Below are positions 9,082-15,917 of a stretch of 17,606 nucleotides of DNA, piece after piece. Numbering within the stretch: position 1 is the first letter of the stretch; each line of letters starts with the position of its first letter. Below the pieces are notes generated by a model that saw nothing but the letters and a program-made list of their open reading frames with translations, searched no databases and was not told the DNA's origin. This stretch comes from Nitrosopumilaceae archaeon. GTDB lineage: Archaea; Thermoproteota; Nitrososphaeria; Nitrososphaerales; Nitrosopumilaceae. Position numbers and translations under genes: made by a program. The stretch covers positions 1 to 17,606 of the forward strand of contig JAGWAW010000012.1 of assembly GCA_021296165.1 (NCBI GenBank), in the 5' to 3' direction.

Positions 9082-9921
9082 ATGAGTATGCGACGCTCAA
9101 CTATTGCAGCAGCGCTAGCGGCCGTGCTGGCGCTGGGCGCCGTGTCCGCTCCAACAAATGCCTGGGCGGAGGCGTTCATGCCTCCCGAGGGCATGGAGCT
9201 CGTTGCGGTTGCCGAGGAGGATTCACCGATAGTCTCCATATCCGGCCATACCATACGCAGCGAGGATGTGATATTCCGAATCCTGTCCCCCTCCAACAAT
9301 CTGGTGAAGGTGGATCAGGTTACCCCTGCCGAGGATGGCACGTTTGCTACCTCGATAGACATCAGCGCCCTGACCGAGAACGGGCTCTACACAATAGAGG
9401 CCCGCCAGGGCGTGGCAGACCTGTACAACCTTGAGGTTCAGGTGAACGTCATGGATGGCGCGGTTCTGGACACGCTGGCTGTGGCGTCAAACTTTGAGAG
9501 GGCCGTAAACTTGGTGGGAACCGAGCTCTTCAGCGGTGGCGAGATCATTCTCCTTGCTGATGCCATGGAAGGGTCCGATACAATTACCATCAACGGCCAG
9601 ACTGATATCACCAACATGGATGTCACAATCAAGATCATGGCTCCCAACGGCAACGTAATATCCACGGATCAGGTTCAGGTAGATATCGAGGGCCTCTTCT
9701 CTCAAGAGATTATGGTTGGCGGCCCACTCTGGTCGCAGGACGGCGAATACACGGTGACCGCCCATCAAGGAGGGTATGAAACATCGGTGACGGTGGGCAT
9801 TCAGGACGGCTTGGTGGTTCCAGAGTTTGGTGTCATGGCGGCGCTGATTCTGGCCTTGGCCATCGTGTCCATAGTGGCAGTATCGGCGAGATCCCGGCTG
9901 AGTCTGGTGCCGAGGTTCTAA
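9082..9921 (+). CDS. PEFG-CTERM secreted surface protein B, two-module
   Basis: A 279-aa exported envelope protein. Residues 1-29 form a signal peptide (RR after the start, Ala/Leu-rich core, cleavage after AWA). Two copies of the immunoglobulin-like module found in proteins A, C and D follow, at about 49-110 (ISGHTIRS...SPSNNLVKVDQV...GLYTIEARQG) and 167-230 (ITINGQTD...APNGNVISTDQV...GEYTVTAHQG). It lacks the second, VLVDGEE-type module of its paralogs. PEFG at 247-250 starts a C-terminal tail identical to that of protein A at 31 of 33 residues, ending RSRLSLVPRF. Start: the frame also has TTG 9073, ATG 9079 and ATG 9088. ATG 9082 is preferred because its spacing from the TATA box equals that of gene C. 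It is placed right after rpoA but has its own promoter. Function beyond the cell surface is unknown. Confidence 0.87.
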   Translation: MSMRRSTIAAALAAVLALGAVSAPTNAWAEAFMPPEGMELVAVAEEDSPIVSISGHTIRSEDVIFRILSPSNNLVKVDQVTPAEDGTFATSIDISALTENGLYTIEARQGVADLYNLEVQVNVMDGAVLDTLAVASNFERAVNLVGTELFSGGEIILLADAMEGSDTITINGQTDITNMDVTIKIMAPNGNVISTDQVQVDIEGLFSQEIMVGGPLWSQDGEYTVTAHQGGYETSVTVGIQDGLVVPEFGVMAALILALAIVSIVAVSARSRLSLVPRF

Positions 9922-9935
9922 TTTTTTAATTCTTC
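9922..9935 (+). terminator. T-rich terminator of PEFG gene B
   Basis: ATTTTTTAATTCTT directly follows the TAA stop at 9919-9921 and includes a run of six T. It fits an intrinsic archaeal terminator. The insertion sequence entered just downstream and left it intact. Confidence 0.5.
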
Positions 9936-9943
9936 ATTTGTTA
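9936..9943. repeat. Target site duplication, left copy
   Basis: ATTTGTTA here is repeated exactly at 12204-12211, immediately outside the right end of the element. Eight bases is the duplication length known for the IS66 family, so the pair marks one transposition event. Confidence 0.9.
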
Positions 9944-9962
9944 GTAACCTGTCAGGTCCACC
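9944..9962 (+). repeat. IS left terminal inverted repeat
   Basis: GTAACCTGTCAGGTCCACC. Its reverse complement differs from the right end at one position only. The GTAA tip is typical of the IS66 family. Confidence 0.9.
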
Positions 9963-10012
9963 CGCCGATTGTGCGTGAATGAGCAGAGTACCGCATAGTG
10001 CGGATCCAAGTG

Positions 10013-10018
10013 TTTATA
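10013..10018 (+). promoter_or_regulatory. TATA-like box of the transposase gene
   Basis: TTTATA lies 24 bases before the ATG at 10043, matching the TATA-to-start spacing of other genes in this window and suggesting a leaderless transcript. Confidence 0.4.
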
Positions 10019-10042
10019 GGATCTCCGAAAAACTGGATCGGC

Positions 10043-11942
10043 ATGAGCGGGCAGTCCAATGAGATCCTGACCCTGAGGCGGGAGGTCGCCAAGCTGCACG
10101 GCGAGAAAGACCGGGCGGGCGCGGACTGCGCCGCCCTTGCCGCCAAGGTCGCCAAAATGACCGCATCCATGGAGGGTCTCAACGACGCCATCGCCAAGAA
10201 GGATGCCCGCATTGCCAGCCTGGAGCACCAGCTGTCGCTGCACACAGGCGCCAACGTCCCCTCCGGAAAGGATCCGACGGGACACGAGAACACCAAACAG
10301 TTCCTCAAGGAGGCCGATGCCTACGAGGCGGCCAAAGAGAATGGCAGGGAGCCACCGGCGAGCATACCGGCAAGGCCATGCGGAGGGCGGCCGGGGCATC
10401 CGGGCAGGCCCCACAGCGTCAAGCCCAGCCACGCCGTGTAGTACAAGGCCGGGATGTGCGCCTCGTGCGGCAGGACGGACCTGGAATTGCTGAACCGCAT
10501 CAACAAGCCGGTGGTGGATCCCGGGGAAGGCGGGGGGCAAAAGGAGGCGTACACGGCCAGCGTCATATTTGGGCGGTGGGGAGCATGCGGTGCCCTGACG
10601 GATCCGGCGCCCCACCTGGTGTGGGGCTCCTAGACGGGTCCCAAGGCGCGCGCCATCACCATACAGTACAAGAGCAACCCGCTGGGGCGCACAGGCATAG
10701 TGGGCAACCTTGACGCCCTCCGCAACTTTGCCACGTCGGCAGGCGCCGCATCCAACCCCGTTACCGCCCAGGCCAAAAGTCTGGAGGGCGGGGTGCTTCC
10801 CGACTCGGCGGCCGCCTTCGTGAAGGCAAGGATGGATGCAGCCGGCCCAGGGGCCGAGCCCCCCGCCGTCATGGCGTGCGCGGGAGGTGCCGAACCCGCC
10901 GAACCCGCCCCGGCCACAGAGACGCCCGCGCCCGCCGCATCCAGGGATCCGGTGGCGACGCTGGCATGCGCGGAGGCGCCGGCGCGGCGCAAGACCGGGA
11001 GGGGGATGAAGAACGAGGCCCGCCTCGTCCCGTACTGCCAAACCCTGCAGGGGGTCACCGACCGGTACACCCCATGTAACACCGCCGCATAGCCGGGATC
11101 CCACCCACTGTCGTTTCATGGAATGGTGCCGCAGGTGGTGTACCATGGCCACATGCCCGGGGGCCGACGAGTCCAAGGTTATAGTGGCGGGGGCGTGGTG
11201 CCATTCCATAGTGCCGGAGTGTGCGAGGGTCGTGATCATATCCGTGCGGCCACGCAAGAACACCAGAACCATAAACTGGCTGTTCGGCGGCATGGGGGGG
11301 GGGCGCATCGTGCACTACCGCATCTGGATATACAGCGGCTTTGCCGGGGCGCATCAGGAGTGCCGGGTGCACCCCATCGGGGCGTTCCTGTGGATGGCCA
11401 GGAAGCACGGCGTGGGATCACCGGAGTACGACCGGTACATGGTGATCAGGGCGCTGTACAAGCGGGCAAGGGGCCTGGCCGCCCGCATCGCCGATATGCT
11501 GGGCGTGCCGTCCAACGCCGCCGAGACGGTATCCTGCCAGGACCCCCTCCAAAAGGCGTGGGGGCAGTTCGGGCCCGAGTACGACTCCACAATGAAGGGA
11601 ATGCCGGCCCTCCTGCATGACCTGAAGGGCCAGGCTCCGGCCAAATACCTGGAGGGGATCATCCCCCGCTCCATGACGTTCGTGCGGCGTCCCGGCACGC
11701 CGGGGCACAGCAACGGGTCCGAGCGGATCGTACGGTGGTTCGTGGCGCGGTCCCGGCACGTCTTCTGCGCCCTACCCAACTGGCGGGCCGCCCGCAACTT
11801 TGGAATGGTACAGACGTTCGCGGCCACGTGCCGCAGGAACGGAACCCCGCCGTACCATGCGGTGCTGGCCAGGGGCCGCGACCCCGAATGGGACATGTCC
11901 ACGTCGTGCGCGTCCCCACCCATACTCCCGCACACGGCATGA
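10043..11942 (+). pseudogene. IS66-type transposase, disrupted
   Basis: The remains of one large DDE transposase. The N-terminal part (10043-10438) has a coiled-coil-like stretch and GGRPGHPGRPHSVKPSHAV, then TAG at 10439. The same frame continues with YKAGMCASCGRTDLEL, a zinc-finger half, to a second TAG at 10631, and on through GPKARAITIQYKSNPLG to a third TAG at 11090. The catalytic part resumes in another frame from about 11094 to TGA 11942. It holds GADESKVIVAG (first Asp, codon 11166), HQECRVH and HSNGSERIVRWF (Glu, codon 11721), ending in AATCRRNGTPPYHAVL, which closely fits the IS66 C terminus. The expected second Asp appears to be Tyr (codon 11316). A run of ten G at 11294-11303 does not break the frame. 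The start is ATG 10043. No long enough intact product can be made. Confidence 0.85.
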
Positions 11943-12184
11943 GGGGCGCCGGCCCCGTGCCCGAACGGCACCCCTGCCCCGGAGGGGCTTCCCGGGCCCT
12001 CGCCGCCCGTGTCCGCAGAATGCACAGCGCAAGACGGCCCGCGCACGGACTTGGGGCCCGGAAATGGCGCAGGCGTGCGACATCCGGGTCCAGGCAATGC
12101 CTCAAGACCATGCCTGCGTGTCATGAAAATTGGGGAGTATCGTACCCAAGTGCGCGCCGTACTAATTTGAATAAAGATCATAGA
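11943..12184. other. IS tail, non-coding
   Basis: The stretch between the transposase stop and the right inverted repeat. The first half is GC-rich and the last 70 bases are A/T-richer (around ATGAAAATTGGGGAG and TAATTTGAATAAAG). No gene or passenger is seen. It belongs to the element, as shown by the downstream inverted repeat. Confidence 0.6.
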
Positions 12185-12203
12185 GGTGGACCTGACCGGT
12201 TAC
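12185..12203 (-). repeat. IS right terminal inverted repeat
   Basis: GGTGGACCTGACCGGTTAC, which ends in the reverse complement of GTAA. It matches the left end at 18 of 19 positions; the mismatch is C at 12197. Confidence 0.9.
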
Positions 12204-12211
12204 ATTTGTTA
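12204..12211. repeat. Target site duplication, right copy
   Basis: ATTTGTTA, identical to 9936-9943. Removing the element and one copy would rejoin the T-rich end of gene B to the promoter region of gene C, leaving about 75 bases between the two genes. Confidence 0.9.
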
Positions 12212-12229
12212 CGTATATCCATTTCAAGT

Positions 12230-12240
12230 ATACATAAATA
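12230..12240 (+). promoter_or_regulatory. TATA box of PEFG gene C
   Basis: ATACATAAATA, identical to the box in front of PEFG gene B, with 25 bases to the ATG at 12266. It lies only 18 bases past the right target duplication, so any upstream control sequence beyond that was separated from it by the insertion. Confidence 0.65.
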
Positions 12241-12265
12241 GAGACGCTCCATCGCTGGATACAAC

Positions 12266-13114
12266 ATGAATACTTGTACGACATATTCACTCTTTGCAGC
12301 AGTGGTGGCTACGGCCCTGCTGGGTTCCGGTTCTGCCTTTGCGCAACTCAACCCCGCCTGCCCCAACTGTGAAGGGGATCCGTTGGAGATGGCCGAGGAG
12401 GCGGTTCTGAATGCCGTACCTCTGTCGGTGTGGCTGGATCAGTCCACCTACAGTGCAGGCGATGTCATAACGATTACCGGCCACGTGGCCCACATTGCCG
12501 CCGACGTGCCCGTCACCATCAAGATACACACCCCCAGCGGCAACATCGCATGGATAAACCAACTGACGCTGGACGAGAACAACGAGTTTGAGGTGCAGGT
12601 CGCATCTGAGTCGTGGTCCGAGGTGGGCATATACCAGGTCTTGGCGCAGTACGGCCACCCCTCCAGAGACAACAAAGCCCAGTTTATGCTGACCAGCGCC
12701 CCCTCCGCAATGGAGATCGCCGGCTGCGGCATGTCCATGGTCGCAGTGGAGGATGCCTGCCTGGAGTATGAGATCGAGGGGGGTATGGTCACCGGGGCTA
12801 CGGTAAACCAGGGTGACACATCCCTAACGTTGCATATCACATCTGATGACAACGGAAATCTCTACGTGACGTTCCCCGTCGAGGTACTGGAGGAGGTGCT
12901 TCTGGTGCTGGTGGACGGCGAGGAGTCTAACGACGTCATGATTGAAGGCCAGTCGGTGCATGTCTACTTCCCGGCGGGTGCTGAGTCCGTAGAGTTCTTT
13001 GCAGCCAAGGTGATTCCCGAGTTCGGCGCCGTTGCGGCCGTGGTACTGGCCGTCGCGCTGGTGTCCATAGTAGTAGCGACGAGATCCCGACTGGGTCTGG
13101 TCCCACGGATATAG
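12266..13114 (+). CDS. PEFG-CTERM secreted surface protein C, Cys-bearing
   Basis: A 282-aa exported envelope protein. The signal peptide is residues 1-26 (cleavage after SAFA). The mature N terminus carries CPNC (C32, C35). An immunoglobulin-like module follows at about 52-130 (VWLDQSTYSAGDVITITGHV...TPSGNIAWINQL...GIYQVLAQYG), then a linker with C154 and C165. The second module at about 168-247 has GG-V, ITSDDNGNLYVTFP, VLVDGEESND and FPAG. PEFG at 251-254 is followed by a hydrophobic segment and the basic end RSRLGLVPRI. The order matches protein A. The four cysteines in the mature protein are unusual: A, B and D have none after the signal peptide. They could form disulfides or bind metal. 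The ATG is supported by the upstream TATA box and by the signal peptide. Role unknown. Confidence 0.88.
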   Translation: MNTCTTYSLFAAVVATALLGSGSAFAQLNPACPNCEGDPLEMAEEAVLNAVPLSVWLDQSTYSAGDVITITGHVAHIAADVPVTIKIHTPSGNIAWINQLTLDENNEFEVQVASESWSEVGIYQVLAQYGHPSRDNKAQFMLTSAPSAMEIAGCGMSMVAVEDACLEYEIEGGMVTGATVNQGDTSLTLHITSDDNGNLYVTFPVEVLEEVLLVLVDGEESNDVMIEGQSVHVYFPAGAESVEFFAAKVIPEFGAVAAVVLAVALVSIVVATRSRLGLVPRI

Positions 13115-13136
13115 ATAATTTTCTGCCACTTTTTCA
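13115..13136 (+). terminator. T-rich terminator of PEFG gene C
   Basis: The bases after the TAG stop contain ATTTTCTG and CACTTTTTC, two T-runs of four and five within 22 bases, fitting archaeal intrinsic termination before the promoter of the next gene. Confidence 0.45.
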
Positions 13137-13202
13137 GTTCCGTGCTGGGTGCCGGGCCGCTATACCTGATTACGAGGGTTGCAGCCAACGCTCAGAGCAA
13201 TC

Positions 13203-13222
13203 TTATAATAATTACGAGGTGG
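13203..13222 (+). promoter_or_regulatory. TATA box and ribosome binding site of PEFG gene D
   Basis: TTATAATAA at 13203-13211 is followed by GAGGTGG at 13216-13222, 10 bases before the ATG at 13233. If transcription starts about 25 bases after the TATA box the mRNA would be leaderless. The purine-rich stretch would matter only for a longer transcript starting upstream. Confidence 0.5.
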
Positions 13223-13232
13223 AAGGTTGCCC

Positions 13233-14027
13233 ATGAACGCGCTGTGCTTGGCCATGATGGCTGCGCCGGCCTTGGTGGCTGCGTTGGCACTGCCTGCCGT
13301 GGCTCAGGAGAACCCCATCATGCTGAGTACGGACCGGAACTCGTACATGCTGGGGGATGACGTGGTGGTGTGGGGGAGCGTCTCCACCGTGCTGCCCGGA
13401 GAGCAGATGCAGATGAAGGTACTGTACGGGGACGATGTGATTATGGTAGATCAGTTTGAGGTGGCTGCCGACGGCAGCTTTGCCCGCCGGGTAAGCTCCG
13501 GGGGCTCGAACTGGGATAATAGCGGCTCGTACGTAGTGCGGGTGTGGTACGGCTCAGACAACATAAGCCGGGAGTTCGAGTATGTGGCCGAGGATGCTGG
13601 TGCTCCCACCGGGCAGATCGAGGTGGCCGACGGGCGGGGAGGTACCTTCGATTTGGAGTATGCCATACGCGGAGGGACGGTGGACCGGATGGTGGTGGAC
13701 TATGACAACCTGGCAATTCTGGTGGAGATGGAGTCGGACCGCGGGGGCGACCTGCTGCTGGACCTGCCCCGCCGATACATAAACGCAACCGACGCGGGGG
13801 GTGATGCCGAGTTCATAGTACTTGCCGACGACCAGCCCATCCAGTATGTGGAGCGCGATGTGTCATCTGACATGCGCCGCATCTGGGTTGCCTTTCCCTC
13901 GGGGACCACCGAGATACTGGTGATAGGAACCGAGGTGGTGCCCGAGTTCGGCGCGGCGGCCGTCCTGCTGCTGGCCGTGGGCGGCGTGGTGGCGGCATCC
14001 AGGTTCAGAACCCGTATCTTTCCCTGA
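13233..14027 (+). CDS. PEFG-CTERM secreted surface protein D
   Basis: A 264-aa exported envelope protein with the A-type domain order. The signal peptide is residues 1-24 (cleavage after PAVA). The immunoglobulin-like module is at about 30-107 (LSTDRNSYMLGDDVVVWGSV...DQFEVAADGSF...GSYVVRVWYG). The second module, about 140-233, has GGTVDRMVVDYDNLAILVEMES, DLPRRYINATD, VLADDQPIQYVE and FPSG. PEFG at 237-240 is followed by an Ala/Leu/Val segment and a short basic end, RFRTRIFP, which diverges from the RSRL-LVP end of the other three. The frame could also begin at TTG 13227, but ATG 13233 fits the signal peptide. Its end overlaps the converging desulfurase gene by 23 bases. Function beyond a surface role is unknown. 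Confidence 0.87.
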   Translation: MNALCLAMMAAPALVAALALPAVAQENPIMLSTDRNSYMLGDDVVVWGSVSTVLPGEQMQMKVLYGDDVIMVDQFEVAADGSFARRVSSGGSNWDNSGSYVVRVWYGSDNISREFEYVAEDAGAPTGQIEVADGRGGTFDLEYAIRGGTVDRMVVDYDNLAILVEMESDRGGDLLLDLPRRYINATDAGGDAEFIVLADDQPIQYVERDVSSDMRRIWVAFPSGTTEILVIGTEVVPEFGAAAVLLLAVGGVVAASRFRTRIFP

Positions 14028-15138
14028 GCGGGGAGACGGCCCTCAGCTCCGAGACTATGTGCGGCATGGCTTCGGCCACCTTCCCGACCTCCTCGGAGGT
14101 GTTCTGCGGCCCCAGGGTTAGCCGGAGCGAGCTGGATATGGTCTCGGCGGGTAGGTTCATGGCCCGGAGCACGTGGGACTCCTTTTGCGTGTGGACGGAG
14201 CAGGCCGAACCGGTGGAGGCGGCTATTCCGTTCTCGTCCAGCTTGATTATCAGGTCCTCGCCGTTGACCCCCAGAAAGGCCAGATGAGCATTGCCAGGCA
14301 GCCTGGACGTGGGGTGGCCATTCAGCCCCGAGTGGGGTATCTCCAGCAGGCGCGAGACCAGTTGGTCGCGGAGGGACGAGACGTATGGTATGTTTCTGGA
14401 CATCTCGGCGCGGGCCAGCCTGCACGCCTCCCCAAACCCAACTATGCCGGCGACATTCTCGGTGCCGGACCGCATTCCGGATTCTTGGCCGCCCCCCAGC
14501 ACCAGCGGCTCCATCTCGGTGCCGGACCGGACGTACAGCGCCCCGACGCCCATGGGGCCGCCGATTTTGTGGGCGGAGACAGAGGCCATGTCGACTCCCC
14601 AAGACTTGACGTCCACGGGGATCTTGCCGGCGGCCTGGACCATGTCCGTATGGAATACGGCGCCATGCCGCCGGCACACCCCGGCCAGTGCGCGTACGTC
14701 CTGTATGGTGCCCACCTCGTTGTTGGCCGTCATTATGCTCACCAAGGCGGCCGGCTCGGAGAGCGACTCGTCCAGGGTTTCCGGGGGAATGGTGCCGGTG
14801 CTGTCCGGCTCTAGGTATGTGACGGGGCGCGCCCCCTGCGCGCGGCACGGCTCCAGTACCGACTCGTGCTCTATGCTGGTGGTTACGAGGCGGCCGCCTG
14901 AGACGCCCCGCAGGGCCGTGTTGTTGGCCTCCGTACCGCCGGAGGTGAACAGTATTTCGGACGGGTCGGCGTTCAGGAGTGCCGCCACGTGCCTGCGCGC
15001 TCCCTCTACCCCCCTGCGAGCCGACCTGCCGTCGCGATGTATGGATGAGGGATTGCCCACGCTCCTCATGTACGGGAGCATGGTCTCCAGCACCTCGGGG
15101 CGCAGCGGACTGGATGCAGCGTTGTCCATGTATATCAT
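14005..15138 (-). CDS. Cysteine desulfurase (NifS/IscS family)
   Basis: A 377-aa PLP enzyme that takes sulfur from L-cysteine as a protein persulfide, leaving alanine. Visible motifs: DNAASSPL at the start; TSGGTEANN at 66-74 (PLP phosphate binding); H91; NNEVGTIQ at 139-146; HTDMVQAAGK with D165; the PLP lysine K191 in SAHKIGGPMGVGAL; the SGTEN segment near 224-228; and the catalytic C313 in STGSACS, followed by ESHVLRAM. The length is normal. The ATG at 15138 overlaps the larE stop as ATGA (15135-15138), arguing for coupled translation; the ATG at 15129 is possible. The frame is open far upstream inside larE, which I do not regard as coding. It is the last gene of the larC-larE operon, so a role as sulfur donor for LarE is likely, though general iron-sulfur or tRNA thiolation use cannot be excluded. 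Confidence 0.95.
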   Translation of the reverse strand: MIYMDNAASSPLRPEVLETMLPYMRSVGNPSSIHRDGRSARRGVEGARRHVAALLNADPSEILFTSGGTEANNTALRGVSGGRLVTTSIEHESVLEPCRAQGARPVTYLEPDSTGTIPPETLDESLSEPAALVSIMTANNEVGTIQDVRALAGVCRRHGAVFHTDMVQAAGKIPVDVKSWGVDMASVSAHKIGGPMGVGALYVRSGTEMEPLVLGGGQESGMRSGTENVAGIVGFGEACRLARAEMSRNIPYVSSLRDQLVSRLLEIPHSGLNGHPTSRLPGNAHLAFLGVNGEDLIIKLDENGIAASTGSACSVHTQKESHVLRAMNLPAETISSSLRLTLGPQNTSEEVGKVAEAMPHIVSELRAVSPLRERYGF

Positions 15139-15917
15139 GTGTTGGCGCCCCCTGCGGCGTATCCGGACGGGTTTATCTCGGTCCTCCGGAACCCCAGGGC
15201 GAGCAGCCTGGGGGCTATGCTCCGTATCTCCCTCTCCAGCGCGGGTATTGCCCCCCTGGAGACCTCTATGCGCGCCACGCCGTCTATGTCCCGGACGCGG
15301 ACGGGGCCGTCGGGTACGGCTTGGCGCACGTACCTCTCCCCCATCTCGATGCGGGCCAGCAGCTGGGCAGTCACCCGCCTTCCCCAGGGTATGCGGGACG
15401 CCAGGCACGAGTTGGACGGACGGTTGTGCACCGACAGGCCCGCCTCGCGCGCCATCTCCCGGACGCGGAACTTGGACACGCCAATCTCCAGCAGGGGGCT
15501 CCTGATCCCGTATCTGTGCATAGCCGCTATGCCGGGCCTGTACTCGGACACGTCATCAGAGTTGGTGCCGTCAACCACGGTGCGGTACCCGGCTTCGGCG
15601 GCCAAGGAGAGCAGCCTCTCACCCAGCTGCGTGCGGCAGTGATAGCAGCGGTCACTGTCGTTGCGGGCGAACTTTTCGTCGTCCAGCTCGTCGTATTCTA
15701 TAATGTGGTGCCGCATGCCAATCTGGGCCGCCACCGACTTGGCAGACTCCATCTCCTCCCTGGCCAGGGTCCTGTAGTCGGCCGTCACCGCCGCCGATGG
15801 GACGCCGGACGTATGAGCTGCGTATGCTACCAGGGCGCTGTCCACCCCGCCGGAGAGCGCCACCAAGACGGGGCCGGTGTCGGCGAACCACCCCCGCAGG
15901 TCACTTATGGTCTTCAA
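15135..15917 (-). CDS. larE: LarE, sulfur transferase for nickel-pincer cofactor
   Basis: A 260-aa PP-loop ATPase of the LarE family. It activates pyridinium-3,5-biscarboxylic acid mononucleotide with ATP and inserts sulfur, giving the thiocarboxylates of the NPN cofactor. The PP-loop SGGVDS is at 22-27. RCYHC gives C91 and C94, and PSNSCLASRIPWG gives C171. These are the only cysteines in the protein. In lactobacilli LarE gives up its single conserved Cys as sulfur source, whereas three-Cys forms such as that of Thermotoga maritima hold a 4Fe-4S cluster. This protein has the three-Cys pattern. The start is TTG 15917, supported by AGGAG at 15927-15923, five bases away, and by the absence of a nearby in-frame ATG. 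It overlaps larC by 17 bases and the desulfurase by 4. Confidence 0.93.
   Translation of the reverse strand: MKTISDLRGWFADTGPVLVALSGGVDSALVAYAAHTSGVPSAAVTADYRTLAREEMESAKSVAAQIGMRHHIIEYDELDDEKFARNDSDRCYHCRTQLGERLLSLAAEAGYRTVVDGTNSDDVSEYRPGIAAMHRYGIRSPLLEIGVSKFRVREMAREAGLSVHNRPSNSCLASRIPWGRRVTAQLLARIEMGERYVRQAVPDGPVRVRDIDGVARIEVSRGAIPALEREIRSIAPRLLALGFRRTEINPSGYAAGGANT

Larger units (their letters stand above)
9944..12203 (+). mobile_element. IS66-family insertion sequence, transposase decayed
   Basis: A 2260-bp element bounded by imperfect 19-bp inverted repeats (9944-9962 and 12185-12203, 18 of 19 matching). Both ends begin with GTAA, as expected for IS66 family ends. Perfect 8-bp target duplications flank it. 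It carries one transposase-type gene (TnpC-like, broken) and no tnpA or tnpB, resembling the simpler IS66 branch that needs only the large protein. It sits between PEFG genes B and C, inserted 22 bases after the stop of B and ending 26 bases before the TATA box of C. The intact ends could still be mobilised if a functional relative exists elsewhere in the genome (inference). Confidence 0.92.

Noticed and set aside
10439..11092. All three in-frame stops of the transposase are TAG, so pyrrolysine or amber readthrough was considered
   Set aside because: A frame change after the third TAG and a probable missing catalytic Asp show ordinary decay. No pyrrolysine genes are in the window, and three stops are too few to argue a code change.
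9941..11308. Long minus-strand open frame (455 codons) across the insertion sequence
   Set aside because: It runs opposite to the recognisable transposase, has no family motif and begins inside it. GC-rich DNA keeps such frames open by chance.
13700..14848. Minus-strand open frame of 382 codons spanning PEFG gene D and part of the desulfurase
   Set aside because: It lies in a different frame from the desulfurase and antisense to gene D, and its translation has no recognisable domain.
14291..15505. Plus-strand open frame of 404 codons opposite the desulfurase and larE
   Set aside because: The minus strand carries two proteins with complete catalytic motifs. The plus-strand product is low-complexity, rich in Ser, Pro and Arg, as expected of a shadow.
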